Shown here: piece after piece, positions 17,270-26,996 of the stretch | Numbering within the stretch: the stretch's first letter is position 1 | Layout of the letters: each line of letters begins with the position of its first letter | NCBI GenBank assembly: GCA_000687675.1 | Contig: JHWS01000002.1 | Span: 186,001-250,000 of the forward strand | Source: Lachnospiraceae bacterium NC2008 | Lineage (GTDB): Bacteria > Bacillota > Clostridia > Lachnospirales > Lachnospiraceae | Reading direction: 5' to 3' | DNA length: 64,000 nucleotides | Made by a program: the position numbers and the translations under genes | Notes under the pieces: model-generated | Told to the model about the DNA's origin: nothing | The model's input: the letters and a program-made list of their open reading frames with translations, nothing else | Database searches by the model: none

Positions 17270-18556
17270 TTATAATTCATTAACACTTTGACCAGCAAGG
17301 TGTCCTGTAGACCAGGCGATTTGAAGGTTGTAGCCTCCTGTTAAAGCGTCAACATCAATCATCTCACCAGCAAAGAAAAGATTTTTAATTATCTTTGATT
17401 CCATAGTAGATGGATTAATCTCTTTGGTACTTACACCGCCTATAGTAATAATAGCTTCATTAAAGTCTCTTGAACCGGTTATATTGATTTCAAGATTCTT
17501 TAAAGTATGAACAATTTTTTCTCTTTCTTCTTTTGTTATCTCATTAACTTTCTTATCTTCATCTATACCAGCTAGTAATGGAATAACTGATATAAGTTTA
17601 GATGGAAGAAGTCCTGATATCCCGTTCTTTAATGACTTATTCTTATTATCTTCAAAGTCACGTAAGATGCGCTTATCAAGAGTATCATGATCAAGTGCTG
17701 GCTTAAGATCAATTATAGCCTTGCAAGGCTGACAAGCATACTTCTTATTAAGATAAGATGCTCCGGTTAAAACTAAAGGTCCACTTATACCAAAGTGGGT
17801 AAAAAGCATCTCTCCAAAGCCATCATAGACCTTTTTATTATTAACCATAAGACGTAGGCTAACATTCTTAAGTGATAAGCCTGATAATGGGCTAATCCAT
17901 GAATCTTTTGACTCTAATGGAACAAGTCCAGGTCTTAGCTCCGTAATAGTGTGTCCAAGCTTTGTTAAAAGTTTAAACATATTACCATCTGAACCAGTAA
18001 CTCTATATGAAATGCCTCCTGTAGCAAGTATAACAGCATGGGCAGATATACTTTCCGTCATCCTTTCAGGTTCATATGTAACAAAGCTACCTGATTTGCT
18101 TGGCCTTGTATTTGCTATTTTAAGGCCAGTAATTTTGCCTTCTTTAACAGTAAGTTCTGTAACATATTTATTCTTTAGTATTTTAACATTCTTTTTCTTA
18201 AGAACATTTTCTAGAGTTCTTATAATATCCGAAGAATGGTCACTTACTGGAAATACTCTTTCTCCTCTTTCGATTTTTAGAGGACATGAGTTAGATTCAA
18301 AGAAGTCATAGACCATGTCATGGTCATAACCATATATAGAACTATATAAGAATTTAGGATTTGATATTACCTGATTAAAAAACTCTGTAGTATCGCAGGC
18401 GTTAGTAACGTTACATCTTCCTTTACCTGTAATGAATATCTTCTTACCAAGCTTATCATTGCGCTCTATTAAGGTAACCTTATTCCCATTTTCAGCTGCA
18501 GCTATGGCAGCCATCATGCCGGCAGCGCCGCCTCCAACAACAATAACATCTTTCAT
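17270..18556 (-). CDS. HI0933-family flavoprotein oxidoreductase
   Basis: This is a 428-residue FAD protein. The dinucleotide-binding motif VVGGGAAGMMAAIAAAENG at the N-terminus, GKGRCNVTN at about 45, ILATGGISYRVTGSDG in the middle and FAGEMIDVDALTGGYNLQIAWSTG near the end are typical of the family (YhiN/BaiN-like, PF03486). Annotations vary between aminoacetone oxidase and a bile-acid/steroid reductase; the substrate cannot be read from sequence. It is 55 bp upstream of cmk. Confidence 0.85.
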   Translation of the reverse strand: MKDVIVVGGGAAGMMAAIAAAENGNKVTLIERNDKLGKKIFITGKGRCNVTNACDTTEFFNQVISNPKFLYSSIYGYDHDMVYDFFESNSCPLKIERGERVFPVSDHSSDIIRTLENVLKKKNVKILKNKYVTELTVKEGKITGLKIANTRPSKSGSFVTYEPERMTESISAHAVILATGGISYRVTGSDGNMFKLLTKLGHTITELRPGLVPLESKDSWISPLSGLSLKNVSLRLMVNNKKVYDGFGEMLFTHFGISGPLVLTGASYLNKKYACQPCKAIIDLKPALDHDTLDKRILRDFEDNKNKSLKNGISGLLPSKLISVIPLLAGIDEDKKVNEITKEEREKIVHTLKNLEINITGSRDFNEAIITIGGVSTKEINPSTMESKIIKNLFFAGEMIDVDALTGGYNLQIAWSTGHLAGQSVNEL

Positions 18557-18680
18557 TAAATCTTATATCCTTATAATAACAATTCAAGCCCGCAAGTAAT
18601 ATTTTATATTATGCTTGAATCTGTTTTTATACTTTAAATCACTATCTCAAACATACTCATTCTATAAAATCTCTAAAAAT

Positions 18681-18746
18681 AATACAACCCCGCCTTACAA
18701 GAGACGTAAGGCAGGGCCAAATCATCGCTGTAAGCGGGGTCGTATT
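18681..18746 (-). terminator. Nested hairpin terminator after oadA
   Basis: An inner perfect stem (GCCTTAC / GTAAGGC, 18692-18712) sits inside an outer 12-13 bp stem (AATACAACCCCGC / GCGGGGTCGTATT) running to 18746. On the minus strand it is followed by ATTATTTTTAG. The two stems give a branched structure larger than an ordinary terminator. Confidence 0.75.
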
Positions 18747-18788
18747 AATTAATTATTATTATATATTTAATTAGCTTTGGTCTAATGC

Positions 18789-20204
18789 TTATACAGGATA
18801 AGCGCCATTTTCTTTATCAGCCTTCTTAGCATCTACGCCAGTCTGCTGAGCTTCTCTGTACTGGAAGAATTCAGTAGCAACCTGTGGAAGAAGTGCGTAT
18901 GAAAGAACATCTTCATCCTGCTGCTTATACTGCTTCATCTCTGCTTCAATCTTCTCCATCTCGTTAGTAAGACCAGCAGCATCTGCAGAACGTTCTGTAT
19001 GTCTTTCTTCACCAGGAATAACCTTGTCGATAACTTCCTGATTCATAGGCTTAACTGTCTGACCATACTTACCACGAAGAAGATCCTTGAACTCACCAGT
19101 AGCCATCTTATATCTCTCGCCCATAAGTACGTTGAAGATAGCCTGTGTACCAACAATCTGTGATGAAGGTGTAACAAGAGGTGGCTCACCGCAGTCCTTA
19201 CGAACCTTAGGAATCTCTTCAAGAACTTCACGGAACTTATCTTCAGCACCCTGTTCTTTAAGCTGAGAAACCATGTTAGAAAGCATACCACCTGGTACCT
19301 GATAAAGAAGTGTCTTAATGTTAACACCAAGAACCTTAGTGTTCATAAGACCGCTCTTTAAGCACTCTTCTCTGTATGGAGCAAAGTAGTCAGCGATTTC
19401 AGCAAGCTTGTTCTGATCAAGACCTGTATCAAGATCTGTTCCCTTGAATGCTTCAACCATAACTTCTGTTGCAGGCTGAGAAGTACCCATAGCAAATGGA
19501 GAAATTGCACAGTCAATGATATCTACACCTGCTTCAGCAGCCTTGAGATATGTCATAGAAGCAACACCTGATGTGTAGTGTGTATGTAACTGGATAGGAA
19601 GCTTTGTAGATTCCTTAAGAGTCTTAACAAGCTCTTCTGCCTTGTAAGGAACAAGAAGACCAGCCATATCCTTGATACAGATTGAATCTGCACCCATGTT
19701 CTCGATATCCTTAGCCATCTTTGCCCAGTAATCAAGTGTATATGCATCTCCAAGTGTATAAGAAAGAGCTATCTGAGCCTCACCACGGCCTTCCTGCTTC
19801 TTAATCTTGTTTGTAGCATCAACTGCAGCCTGAAGGTTACGAAGATCGTTAAGGCAGTCGAAAATACGGATTATATCAATACCGTTTGAGATTGACTTCT
19901 CAACGAATGAGTAAACAACGTCATCTGCATATGGACGATATCCGAGGATATTCTGTCCTCTGAATAACATCTGTAATTTTGTATTCTTGAATCCATCACG
20001 AAGCTTTCTAAGTCTATCCCATGGATCTTCCTTTAAGAATCTAAGTGAAGCATCGAATGTTGCACCACCCCAACACTCTACTGAATGGTAACCAATCTTA
20101 TCCATCTTATCTACGATAGGAAGCATAATCTCAGTAGGCATTCTTGTAGCAATAAGAGACTGATGAGCATCACGAAGAACTGTTTCTGTAATTTTAACAC
20201 CCAT
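18789..20204 (-). CDS. oadA: OadA/PycB-type pyruvate (oxaloacetate) carboxyltransferase subunit
   Basis: This is a 471-residue biotin-dependent carboxyltransferase. The N-terminal HMGL-like TIM barrel holds VLRDAHQSLIATRM (metal Asp), GGATFDASLRFL, SICIKDMAGLLVPYKA (catalytic Lys region) and LPIQLHTHYTSG. A PYC_OADA conserved domain follows from about 300. There is no biotin domain in this chain; the separate carrier at 21504 would supply it. It acts on oxaloacetate/pyruvate at the cytoplasmic face of OadB. The start at 20204 has AAAGGAAA upstream. It is last in the five-gene cluster. Confidence 0.92.
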   Translation of the reverse strand: MGVKITETVLRDAHQSLIATRMPTEIMLPIVDKMDKIGYHSVECWGGATFDASLRFLKEDPWDRLRKLRDGFKNTKLQMLFRGQNILGYRPYADDVVYSFVEKSISNGIDIIRIFDCLNDLRNLQAAVDATNKIKKQEGRGEAQIALSYTLGDAYTLDYWAKMAKDIENMGADSICIKDMAGLLVPYKAEELVKTLKESTKLPIQLHTHYTSGVASMTYLKAAEAGVDIIDCAISPFAMGTSQPATEVMVEAFKGTDLDTGLDQNKLAEIADYFAPYREECLKSGLMNTKVLGVNIKTLLYQVPGGMLSNMVSQLKEQGAEDKFREVLEEIPKVRKDCGEPPLVTPSSQIVGTQAIFNVLMGERYKMATGEFKDLLRGKYGQTVKPMNQEVIDKVIPGEERHTERSADAAGLTNEMEKIEAEMKQYKQQDEDVLSYALLPQVATEFFQYREAQQTGVDAKKADKENGAYPV

Positions 20205-20293
20205 TGTTTTATTTCCTTTCAATTAATCATATGTCATAGTTCTGCAACTAGCAGAACCCGTCTTATCTTCCAGCTGGAAGAATTTCATTTGCT

Positions 20294-21460
20294 TTAGAAT
20301 ACACCGAATATTGCCATGAATGTACCAGCTGCAACTGCAGTACCGATAACACCGGCAACGTTAGGTCCCATAGCATGCATCAGAAGGAAGTTAGTTGGAT
20401 CTGCTTCAGAACCAACCTTCTGAGATACACGGGCAGCCATAGGTACGGCAGATACACCTGCTGAACCGATAAGAGGATTGATCTTACCGCCAGAGAAGAT
20501 GCACATAAGCTTACCGAATAATACACCGGCAGCTGTACCAAAGCAGAATGCCACAAGTCCTAATGCAACGATGAATAATGTTTCTGTGTTAAGGAATGCT
20601 TCAGCACTTGTTGTAGCACCAACTGAAGTACCAAGGATGATAACTACGATGTACATAAGTGCGTTAGAAGCTGTTTCCTGAAGCTGTCTAACAACGCCTG
20701 ACTCTCTGAAGAGGTTACCAAGCATAAGCATACCAACAAGTGGAGCTGTTGTAGGAAGTACAACTGAAACCACGATTGTAACGATGATTGGGAAGAGAAT
20801 CTTCTCAAGCTTTGTTACAGGTCTAAGCTGAGCCATCTTAATAGCTCTTTCCTTCTTAGTTGTAAGTGCCTTCATAATAGGTGGCTGGATAAGTGGAACC
20901 AGTGACATATATGAATATGCAGCAACTGCGATAGGTCCAAGGTACTTTGTCTGTCCAAGCTTACCAGCAAGGAAGATTGATGTAGGACCATCAGCACCAC
21001 CGATGATTGAGATAGCTGCAGCAGCCTTATCGTTGAAGTCTGCCCATCCCATAGCACCTGCAAATAATGCTCCGAAATATGCTGCGAAAATACCAAACTG
21101 AGCCGCAGCACCTAATAAGAAACTCTTTGGGTTAGCAATAAGTGGACCGAAGTCTGTCATCGCACCAACACCAAGGAATATAAGTGAAGGAAGGATTGCC
21201 CATTCATCTAATACATAGAAGTAATAAAGCAAACCACCTACTCCGTTGCTTGAATCCTTAAAGCTAAGCATGATATCAGGATAAATATTAACTAATAACA
21301 TACCAAAAGAAATTGGAACAAGAAGTAATGGTTCAAATTCTAATTTAATAGCAAGGAAGAGAAAGACGCAAGCAACAACAATCATGATTACGTTCTTATA
21401 TGTAAACGCATCATTCATGAAAGCCATCTGACCAAGCAGATTCTTTAAAATGTCTAACAT
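20294..21460 (-). CDS. oadB: Na+-pumping decarboxylase beta subunit
   Basis: This is a 388-residue membrane protein of the OadB/MmdB family with about ten helices. Conserved functional stretches are [39 protein letters not shown], whose Asp and neighbours carry Na+ transport, and [19 protein letters not shown]. It couples decarboxylation of carboxybiotin to Na+ export. GGAGG precedes the ATG. It lies between the biotin carrier and oadA genes. Confidence 0.95.
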   Translation of the reverse strand: MLDILKNLLGQMAFMNDAFTYKNVIMIVVACVFLFLAIKLEFEPLLLVPISFGMLLVNIYPDIMLSFKDSSNGVGGLLYYFYVLDEWAILPSLIFLGVGAMTDFGPLIANPKSFLLGAAAQFGIFAAYFGALFAGAMGWADFNDKAAAAISIIGGADGPTSIFLAGKLGQTKYLGPIAVAAYSYMSLVPLIQPPIMKALTTKKERAIKMAQLRPVTKLEKILFPIIVTIVVSVVLPTTAPLVGMLMLGNLFRESGVVRQLQETASNALMYIVVIILGTSVGATTSAEAFLNTETLFIVALGLVAFCFGTAAGVLFGKLMCIFSGGKINPLIGSAGVSAVPMAARVSQKVGSEADPTNFLLMHAMGPNVAGVIGTAVAAGTFMAIFGVF

Positions 21461-21503
21461 CTTATTTACCTCCGTAATAGTGTTAATTAACTATATCAGT
21501 CAA

Positions 21504-21872
21504 TTATTTTAATGTTGCGATAACTGCGCCGCCTTCAACTGCATCACCTACTGCACAGTCAATACTTGCAACTACACCATCCTGAGGAGCAACCTGGTTG
21601 ATTTCCATCTTCATAGCTTCGATAACTACTACTGTGTCACCCTTCTTAACTGAGTCGCCAACGTTAGCAACAATCTTGAATACCTTACCAGCTGCACCAG
21701 CTTCAATCTTAACTGAACCTGCACCACCTGCAGCCTTAGGAGCTGCTGGAGCTGCCTTAGGTGCTGCCTTTGGAGCAGCCTTAGGAGCTGCAGCAACTGC
21801 ACCTGTAGATGCGCCTTCTTCTACTGTAACATCATATACGTTACCATTAACAGTAATTGTATAATTCTTCAT
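21504..21872 (-). CDS. Biotin carboxyl carrier protein of the decarboxylase
   Basis: This is a 122-residue carrier. An N-terminal segment (MKNYTITVNGNVYDVTVEEG) is followed by an Ala/Pro/Lys linker (about 28-50, repeats of KAAP) and a biotinyl domain with the biotin Lys in IEAMKMEIN. It carries CO2 as carboxybiotin between the carboxyltransferases and OadB. AGGAGG precedes the ATG. Confidence 0.95.
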   Translation of the reverse strand: MKNYTITVNGNVYDVTVEEGASTGAVAAAPKAAPKAAPKAAPAAPKAAGGAGSVKIEAGAAGKVFKIVANVGDSVKKGDTVVVIEAMKMEINQVAPQDGVVASIDCAVGDAVEGGAVIATLK

Positions 21873-21891
21873 TGATTAAATCCTCCTAAAA

Positions 21892-22695
21892 TTATCTAAT
21901 TCTCTTAATACTTCTTACTACGAAGCCATCTGTAGATGTACCTTCCGCAGCAGCAATAGCAGCTGAAATAACAGCTATAAGTTCTAAGTCATCACTTTCA
22001 GCCTCTTCTCTTTCAACAATAGCTTCGATAGTCTTATCTACTGCCTTAGAAGTATCAGCTTTCTTCTTCTTAGCATCAGAGTTAAATAACTTAGGTACAA
22101 GGCCAAGAAGCATAATGATAAACATTATAACAACAAGCATTACGAAAACTGTACCCATACCTATTGCTGTATTGATACCAGCCTTCTTCATAGATTCGCC
22201 AAGTGAATACTTAACGTTTGTAGTTACGCTTGTAATATGAAGGTTCTTATCAAACATGAACTCAACTGATCCGTCATGAACAGGACCTGAAAGGTACATT
22301 GTTACAATAAGTTCGTCCTTCTTTGCGTCAAAATCATACTCGCCAGTTTTCTGAACCTGAGCTCTATCACCAAGAAGTTCAAGGTTATCATTGTATGAAT
22401 CAATTGCTTTTAAGAATACTTTTCCTTCGATTTTAAGATGAACACCGCACTGTTTGCCAAGTTCAAATAAATCACTTGAAAGATAATCTAATCCATCATC
22501 ATTTAATCCTAAATATGTAGGATAATTCTGAATTTTTTCTTTAATACCCTCTTGTGAAATATAGTTATAAATTATATCTGTCTGAACTTTAATCTGTTCT
22601 TCGTTATAATCTATAGTTTTAGCTTCATTATTTCCACAAGCTGTAAAGCAAATGACGCAGGCAAGCATGAGCAATAAAGTTTTAATCTTTTTCAT
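21892..22695 (-). CDS. OadG-like lipoprotein subunit
   Basis: This is a 267-residue protein with a lipoprotein signal (LLLMLACVICFTAC, lipid Cys about 20) and an outer-face domain of about 140 residues. A membrane helix follows at about 172-198 (GMGTVFVMLVVIMFIIMLLG) that resembles the OAD gamma subunit, then a charged cytoplasmic tail. In the gamma family only the helix and tail are standard. The large lipid-anchored outer domain is an addition, seen here as YNEEQIKVQTDIIYNYIS onward. The function of that domain is unknown. Its place between mmdA and the biotin carrier supports a role in the membrane complex. Confidence 0.75.
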   Translation of the reverse strand: MKKIKTLLLMLACVICFTACGNNEAKTIDYNEEQIKVQTDIIYNYISQEGIKEKIQNYPTYLGLNDDGLDYLSSDLFELGKQCGVHLKIEGKVFLKAIDSYNDNLELLGDRAQVQKTGEYDFDAKKDELIVTMYLSGPVHDGSVEFMFDKNLHITSVTTNVKYSLGESMKKAGINTAIGMGTVFVMLVVIMFIIMLLGLVPKLFNSDAKKKKADTSKAVDKTIEAIVEREEAESDDLELIAVISAAIAAAEGTSTDGFVVRSIKRIR

Positions 22696-22725
22696 TTAAT
22701 TGTCATCCTTTCCTATGGTTGTTTT

Positions 22726-24117
22726 TTATGCAAATAACATCTCAAATGCATAGATAAGATGCTTTCTTGTATCAGCAGGATCAATGATTGAATCAACATA
22801 TCCTCTTCTTGCAGCACTTTCTGCGCTGTTCTGAAGTTCGCTGTACTCATTTGCCTTAGCAGCAATTGTATCTGCATCCTTGCCGTCATACATAATCTTT
22901 GCAGCAAGCTTAGCATCCATAGTACCAACCTGAGCTGATGGCCATGCATATGTAAGATCAGCACCGATTGCCTTAGAGTTCATTGTGATGTAAGCAGAAC
23001 CATATGCTTTACCAACAATAAGGTTAACTCTAGGAACATCACAGTTTGCAAATACGCTAATAAGATTAGCGTTAGCATTGGCAAGCTTCTTTTCTGAACA
23101 TGCACATGTGCAGAAACCTGTTGTATTAGTGATTGTAAGAACTGGAATACCGAAGCTGTCGCAGAAATCTACGAAAGAAGCAGCCTTAGCAAGTCCCTTT
23201 GCTGTAAGAACAGCATCAAACTTCTCAGCAGCCTTGCCATCTTCACCGATAACTTCAGTTCTGTTAGCTACACAACCGATTGTTACGCCATCAAGCTTGA
23301 TGAAACCTGTAACCATATCTTTAGCATAGTTTTCTTTAAGTTCAACGAAGTTGTTATCATCAGCGATTTGAGAAAGAAGGATTGATGTATCGCCTACGCA
23401 TCCTTCAATACCTTCAACCTTGCGGTTAAGATCATCTTCACATTCGCTAAGAGCAACATCATCATTGTTAGCTGGAACAATTGAGATTACCTCTCTGATC
23501 TTAGCGTATACATCAGCATCGCTACCAACGAAATCAACTACACCGCTTTCCTTTGACTGATATTCAGCACTTGAAGTATCACACTTTTCAGCGTAGTTAC
23601 CTTCGATTGCATTAGGAGAGTTAACGAAAAGCTTACCGTTCTTCTCTTCCATAAATACAAAATCAGAAAGAGCAGCTACTGAAGCAAGTGCACCGCCGCA
23701 CTGACCAAATACTGCAACTACCTGAGGAATAACTCCCTTAGCCATAGACATCTTAAACATAATCTGTCCGATAGCATTAAGAGCATCAGTAGACTCCTGT
23801 AAACGAACACCCTGTGAATCAACGATACCAACGATTGGAGTACCTGTCTTCATCGCAAGGTCATAAAGGTTAGCAATCTTCTTTGCATGCATCTCACCAA
23901 TTGTTCCTCCAAGAACAGCTGGGTTCTGTGCATAAACATATACACGATTGCCATCGATTGTTCCGTATCCGGTTACAACACCATCTGACGGAGTATCGTT
24001 TTGTTTCAGATCAAAATCTGTGCTTCTTGCTGTAACTTTAGCACCGATTTCAACGAAACTTTTTTCGTCGAGTAAGCTTTCAATACGCATACTCGCTGAG
24101 TTTGTCGAACTACTCAT
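22726..24117 (-). CDS. mmdA: Acyl-CoA carboxyltransferase, MmdA type
   Basis: This is a 463-residue carboxyltransferase of the methylmalonyl-CoA decarboxylase alpha/propionyl-CoA carboxylase beta family. DGVVTGYGTIDGNRVYVYAQN, GGTIGEMHAKKI, GIVDSQGVRLQE, FGQCGGALASVA and VGKAYGSAYITMNSKAIGAD are all family signatures, including the acyl-CoA oxyanion glycines. It is shorter than typical 510-residue members. The ATG at 24117 follows GGAGG. It is first in the cluster that ends with oadA, so two carboxyltransferases may share one biotin carrier. Confidence 0.85.
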   Translation of the reverse strand: MSSSTNSASMRIESLLDEKSFVEIGAKVTARSTDFDLKQNDTPSDGVVTGYGTIDGNRVYVYAQNPAVLGGTIGEMHAKKIANLYDLAMKTGTPIVGIVDSQGVRLQESTDALNAIGQIMFKMSMAKGVIPQVVAVFGQCGGALASVAALSDFVFMEEKNGKLFVNSPNAIEGNYAEKCDTSSAEYQSKESGVVDFVGSDADVYAKIREVISIVPANNDDVALSECEDDLNRKVEGIEGCVGDTSILLSQIADDNNFVELKENYAKDMVTGFIKLDGVTIGCVANRTEVIGEDGKAAEKFDAVLTAKGLAKAASFVDFCDSFGIPVLTITNTTGFCTCACSEKKLANANANLISVFANCDVPRVNLIVGKAYGSAYITMNSKAIGADLTYAWPSAQVGTMDAKLAAKIMYDGKDADTIAAKANEYSELQNSAESAARRGYVDSIIDPADTRKHLIYAFEMLFA

Positions 24118-24265
24118 TTTAATGACCTCCACTAATAATAATTAATCTTGCGGAAAAAACTCGCTATTTCCGCACCGCTCAATATTATAACATATTGATT
24201 GTTATTTTCGTATATGTTTTTTAAGGTTTTTTAGGAAAAATGCTTGATTTTCTTTGCATCAAAAA

Positions 24266-24300
24266 AGCCGCCAAAGAATATGAAAATTTCTTTGACGACT
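24266..24300 (-). terminator. Terminator of the scpA-scpB unit
   Basis: A 13-position stem with two mismatches (AGCCGCCAAAGAA / TTCTTTGACGACT) and a 9-nt loop is followed on the minus strand by TTTTTT. It separates scpB from the mmdA cluster. Confidence 0.85.
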
Positions 24301-24321
24301 AACATTATTTTTGTCTAGCAT

Positions 24322-24921
24322 TTAGATATCAACATTAATATCACTGTTCATGCTATCTTCTTTTATTTCAGTAGCTTCAGATGCAGCCTGTTCCTTGAAT
24401 TCTTCAATAATCTCAGGATTCATCTGTGGTAAATCTGTAAGTGACTTAACACCGAAACTTCTAAGGAACTGCTCTGTAGTACCAAATAAAAGTGGTTTAC
24501 CTGGTGCATCAAGTCTACCAACTTCTTCTATGAGTTCATACTCAAGGAGCTTGTTAATAGCATGGTCACAGGATACACCTCTTATCTTCTCAATCTCCGC
24601 CCTTGTTACAGGCTGTTTATAAGCAACGATAGAAAGTGTTTCAAGTACTGAATCTGAAAGAACATATCTAGGAGCATTTTTAACTAGTTTTGTTAAATAA
24701 TCATATGCAAATGCTTTAGTTGCAAGCTGTAAATTGTTCTCAAGTTCAACAAGTTCGATACCAGAATCTTCTTTGTCATACTTTTCCTTAAGAAGTGCAA
24801 CTGCAGCCTTAAGTTCTTTTTTACCTACTTCAAAAATCTCACAAAGCTTATCTATTGATATTGAATTACCCTGAGCAAATAAAAGGGCTTCAACTAACGA
24901 TGCAAGTTTAACCGTTTCCAA
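24322..24921 (-). CDS. scpB: Segregation and condensation protein B
   Basis: This is a 199-residue winged-helix protein that joins SMC and ScpA in chromosome condensation. VEALLFAQGNSISIDKL, VLETLSIVAYKQPVTRAEIEKIRGV and LIEEVGRLDAPGKPLLFGTTEQFLRSFG are typical. The start is TTG with AAAGGAG 7 nt upstream. The tail is acidic. It is 11 bp after scpA. Confidence 0.96.
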   Translation of the reverse strand: METVKLASLVEALLFAQGNSISIDKLCEIFEVGKKELKAAVALLKEKYDKEDSGIELVELENNLQLATKAFAYDYLTKLVKNAPRYVLSDSVLETLSIVAYKQPVTRAEIEKIRGVSCDHAINKLLEYELIEEVGRLDAPGKPLLFGTTEQFLRSFGVKSLTDLPQMNPEIIEEFKEQAASEATEIKEDSMNSDINVDI

Positions 24922-24932
24922 AACAAACTCCT

Positions 24933-25718
24933 TTATACAATAGCGAAATCAGCATCCAAGCCGATTGGCATATTTTCATTAGTTCTTGTGATGATAATAT
25001 CATCAAATAAGTTATCCTGTTCTATCTTAACCTGACCAACCTTAATAAGTTCAAGTACAACAAGGAAAGAAACAATAATCTCAAGTTTACTTCCCTGTCT
25101 TTCAAGAAGCTGTCTAAATGAGCATTTTGAATGCATAGAAAGGTAAGTAAATATATGTTTCTGCTTAGCTTCAAGAGGAACTTCATCCTTCTTAACATTG
25201 CCAAACTTACTTCTAATTGGGTCAATCTTATCTTCTTGTCTCTTAACCATGCTTCTGAAGATTTCATTAAGCTTCTTAAGAGTCATGTCACCAACAAGCT
25301 TCTCATAATCAACAGGTTCTTTATAATCTAAGATTTCCTTTGGAATAGTTGGCTGTTTAAAGATTGCTCTTGCTGCATCAACCTGTCTGTCCTTAAGTTC
25401 ATAAGACATATACTTATATACCTTATACTCAAGAAGTTTCTGAACAAGTTCTGCTCTTGGATCTTCTTCCTCGCCTTCATCGTTAACAGTTTTTGGAAGA
25501 AGCATCTTACACTTAATATCTATGAGAGTAGCTGCCATAACAAGGAACTCACTCATAATATTCATATCTTCAGTTTCCATATTGCGGATATAGTCCATAT
25601 ACTGCTCTGTTATCTCAACAATAGGAATATCATAAATATCAACTTTATTCTTATCTATAAGGTGAAGTAAAAGGTCAAGCGGACCTTCAAATACCTGTAA
25701 TCTAACTACAATAGACAT
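24933..25718 (-). CDS. scpA: Segregation and condensation protein A
   Basis: This is a 261-residue kleisin subunit of the SMC complex. The N-terminal VFEGPLDLLLHLIDKNKVDIYDIPI and ATLIDIKCKMLLP are diagnostic; the C-terminus forms the winged helix that closes the SMC ring. It is 12 bp downstream of the metallophosphoesterase gene, in one transcript with scpB. Confidence 0.97.
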   Translation of the reverse strand: MSIVVRLQVFEGPLDLLLHLIDKNKVDIYDIPIVEITEQYMDYIRNMETEDMNIMSEFLVMAATLIDIKCKMLLPKTVNDEGEEEDPRAELVQKLLEYKVYKYMSYELKDRQVDAARAIFKQPTIPKEILDYKEPVDYEKLVGDMTLKKLNEIFRSMVKRQEDKIDPIRSKFGNVKKDEVPLEAKQKHIFTYLSMHSKCSFRQLLERQGSKLEIIVSFLVVLELIKVGQVKIEQDNLFDDIIITRTNENMPIGLDADFAIV

Positions 25719-25729
25719 AAATAAACCTC

Positions 25730-26578
25730 TTAATACTTTTCTAACTGTGTAATAACCAGTTCACCAGGATTAAATACCCTGACTGGTATTGTATGAGTTC
25801 CAAGACCTCTTGAAACTATCATCTTGCAGCCATCTTTTTTAAATAAGCCGCCTGCATACTTAGGAAATAATCTGAATCTCGGAGATATGAATCCTCTTCC
25901 CTTAGGAAGTCTCATAATTCCTCCGTGAAGATGTCCAGCAAATGTCAGCTGACTTCCTCTTTTTACATACTGGTCAAAATACTCAGGGTTGTGACCTATA
26001 AGGATTTCGAAGCTATCATCCTTATCTTCAAGCCACTCTCCTATACCCTTTTCGGTAAATGCTTCCTTACCAAATTTCTTAAAATATCTTCTAGGAAGAT
26101 TAAGACCGGTAATGGTTATTCCATACTCCTCAAGGTAAGTAGACTTGTTTTTAAGTATCTTGGCTCCGGCTTTCTTAAGCTGTGCCTCAAGCTTTTTAAG
26201 GCTATAGTCAAATGCCTCTGGATGTTCACCTATGAAATTCTCATGGTTTCCCATACCGTAATATACTGGATATTTGTGAGATAACTTGCTTGTAAGATCT
26301 ATAGCTGCCTCAATATCAAGCTTAAGCTTTGCGCTAATCATATCCCCAGCCATAATAACTATATCTGGTTTCTCAGCATCAATCATACGGATAAGCTTTT
26401 CATTGTCCTTACCAAATGAAGTTCCATGAAGATCTGCAAGGACAGCAATCTTTATATTCTTCTTTATCTTTCTAGACCTTATTCTGTAGGTAACTTTGTG
26501 AATTGTGTGAACATCACTTAAAATTACACCTGCAAAGAATGTTGTTAGTCCAGTAAGTAGACCTAAAGCAAGCTTCAT
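25730..26578 (-). CDS. Membrane-anchored metallophosphoesterase (YkuE-like)
   Basis: This is a 282-residue calcineurin-like phosphoesterase with an N-terminal membrane segment (about 1-22). Metal ligands are visible in VLADLHGTSFG, IVMAGDMIS, GMGNHENF, LIGHNPEYFD and FAGHLHGG. The YkuE/YaeI subfamily is linked to membrane or wall phosphodiester substrates; the substrate here is unknown. It is the first gene of the unit with scpA and scpB. Confidence 0.88.
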   Translation of the reverse strand: MKLALGLLTGLTTFFAGVILSDVHTIHKVTYRIRSRKIKKNIKIAVLADLHGTSFGKDNEKLIRMIDAEKPDIVIMAGDMISAKLKLDIEAAIDLTSKLSHKYPVYYGMGNHENFIGEHPEAFDYSLKKLEAQLKKAGAKILKNKSTYLEEYGITITGLNLPRRYFKKFGKEAFTEKGIGEWLEDKDDSFEILIGHNPEYFDQYVKRGSQLTFAGHLHGGIMRLPKGRGFISPRFRLFPKYAGGLFKKDGCKMIVSRGLGTHTIPVRVFNPGELVITQLEKY

Positions 26579-26726
26579 ATTAACCCCAACATCAATATCT
26601 AGTATGCAACATCCGAATTATAACACAATATAGTTTATTCTCCAATAATTTTTAACAAAAAATCCGTGATTTTTTATGCAAGTTTACATAATTTTATTAT
26701 GTTAAGTGGCTGATTTTTGAAATAAA

Positions 26727-26750
26727 AAAGGACCCGAAACCGAGTCCTTT
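26727..26750 (-). terminator. Terminator of rpsU
   Basis: A 7-bp stem (AAAGGAC / GTCCTTT) extended by inner CG pairs is followed on the minus strand by TTTTTTATTT. Confidence 0.88.
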
Positions 26751-26759
26751 AAAATTGAA

Positions 26760-26936
26760 TTAGTTGAACTTACGCTTTCTAGCAGCTTCAGATTTCTTCT
26801 TACGCTTTACGCTAGGCTTTTCATAGTGTTCACGCTTTCTGATTTCCTGAAGAATACCTGCCTTCTGACAGCTTCTCTTGAAACGTCTTAATGCGCTATC
26901 TAAATCTTCATTAGGCTTAACTTCTATTCTAGACAT
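26760..26936 (-). CDS. rpsU: Ribosomal protein S21
   Basis: This is a 58-residue basic protein of the small ribosomal subunit. It begins [20 protein letters not shown] and ends in the arginine/lysine-rich tail [14 protein letters not shown]. Length and sequence match S21 closely. The ribosome binding site GGGGAGG lies 8 nt before the ATG. It is monocistronic, with its own consensus promoter and terminator. Confidence 0.97.
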   Translation of the reverse strand: MSRIEVKPNEDLDSALRRFKRSCQKAGILQEIRKREHYEKPSVKRKKKSEAARKRKFN

Positions 26937-26996
26937 CTATCTCAACCTCCCCTCGAACCTAAACTAGGGTATTTTTTATGTAATCACACAAAATTG

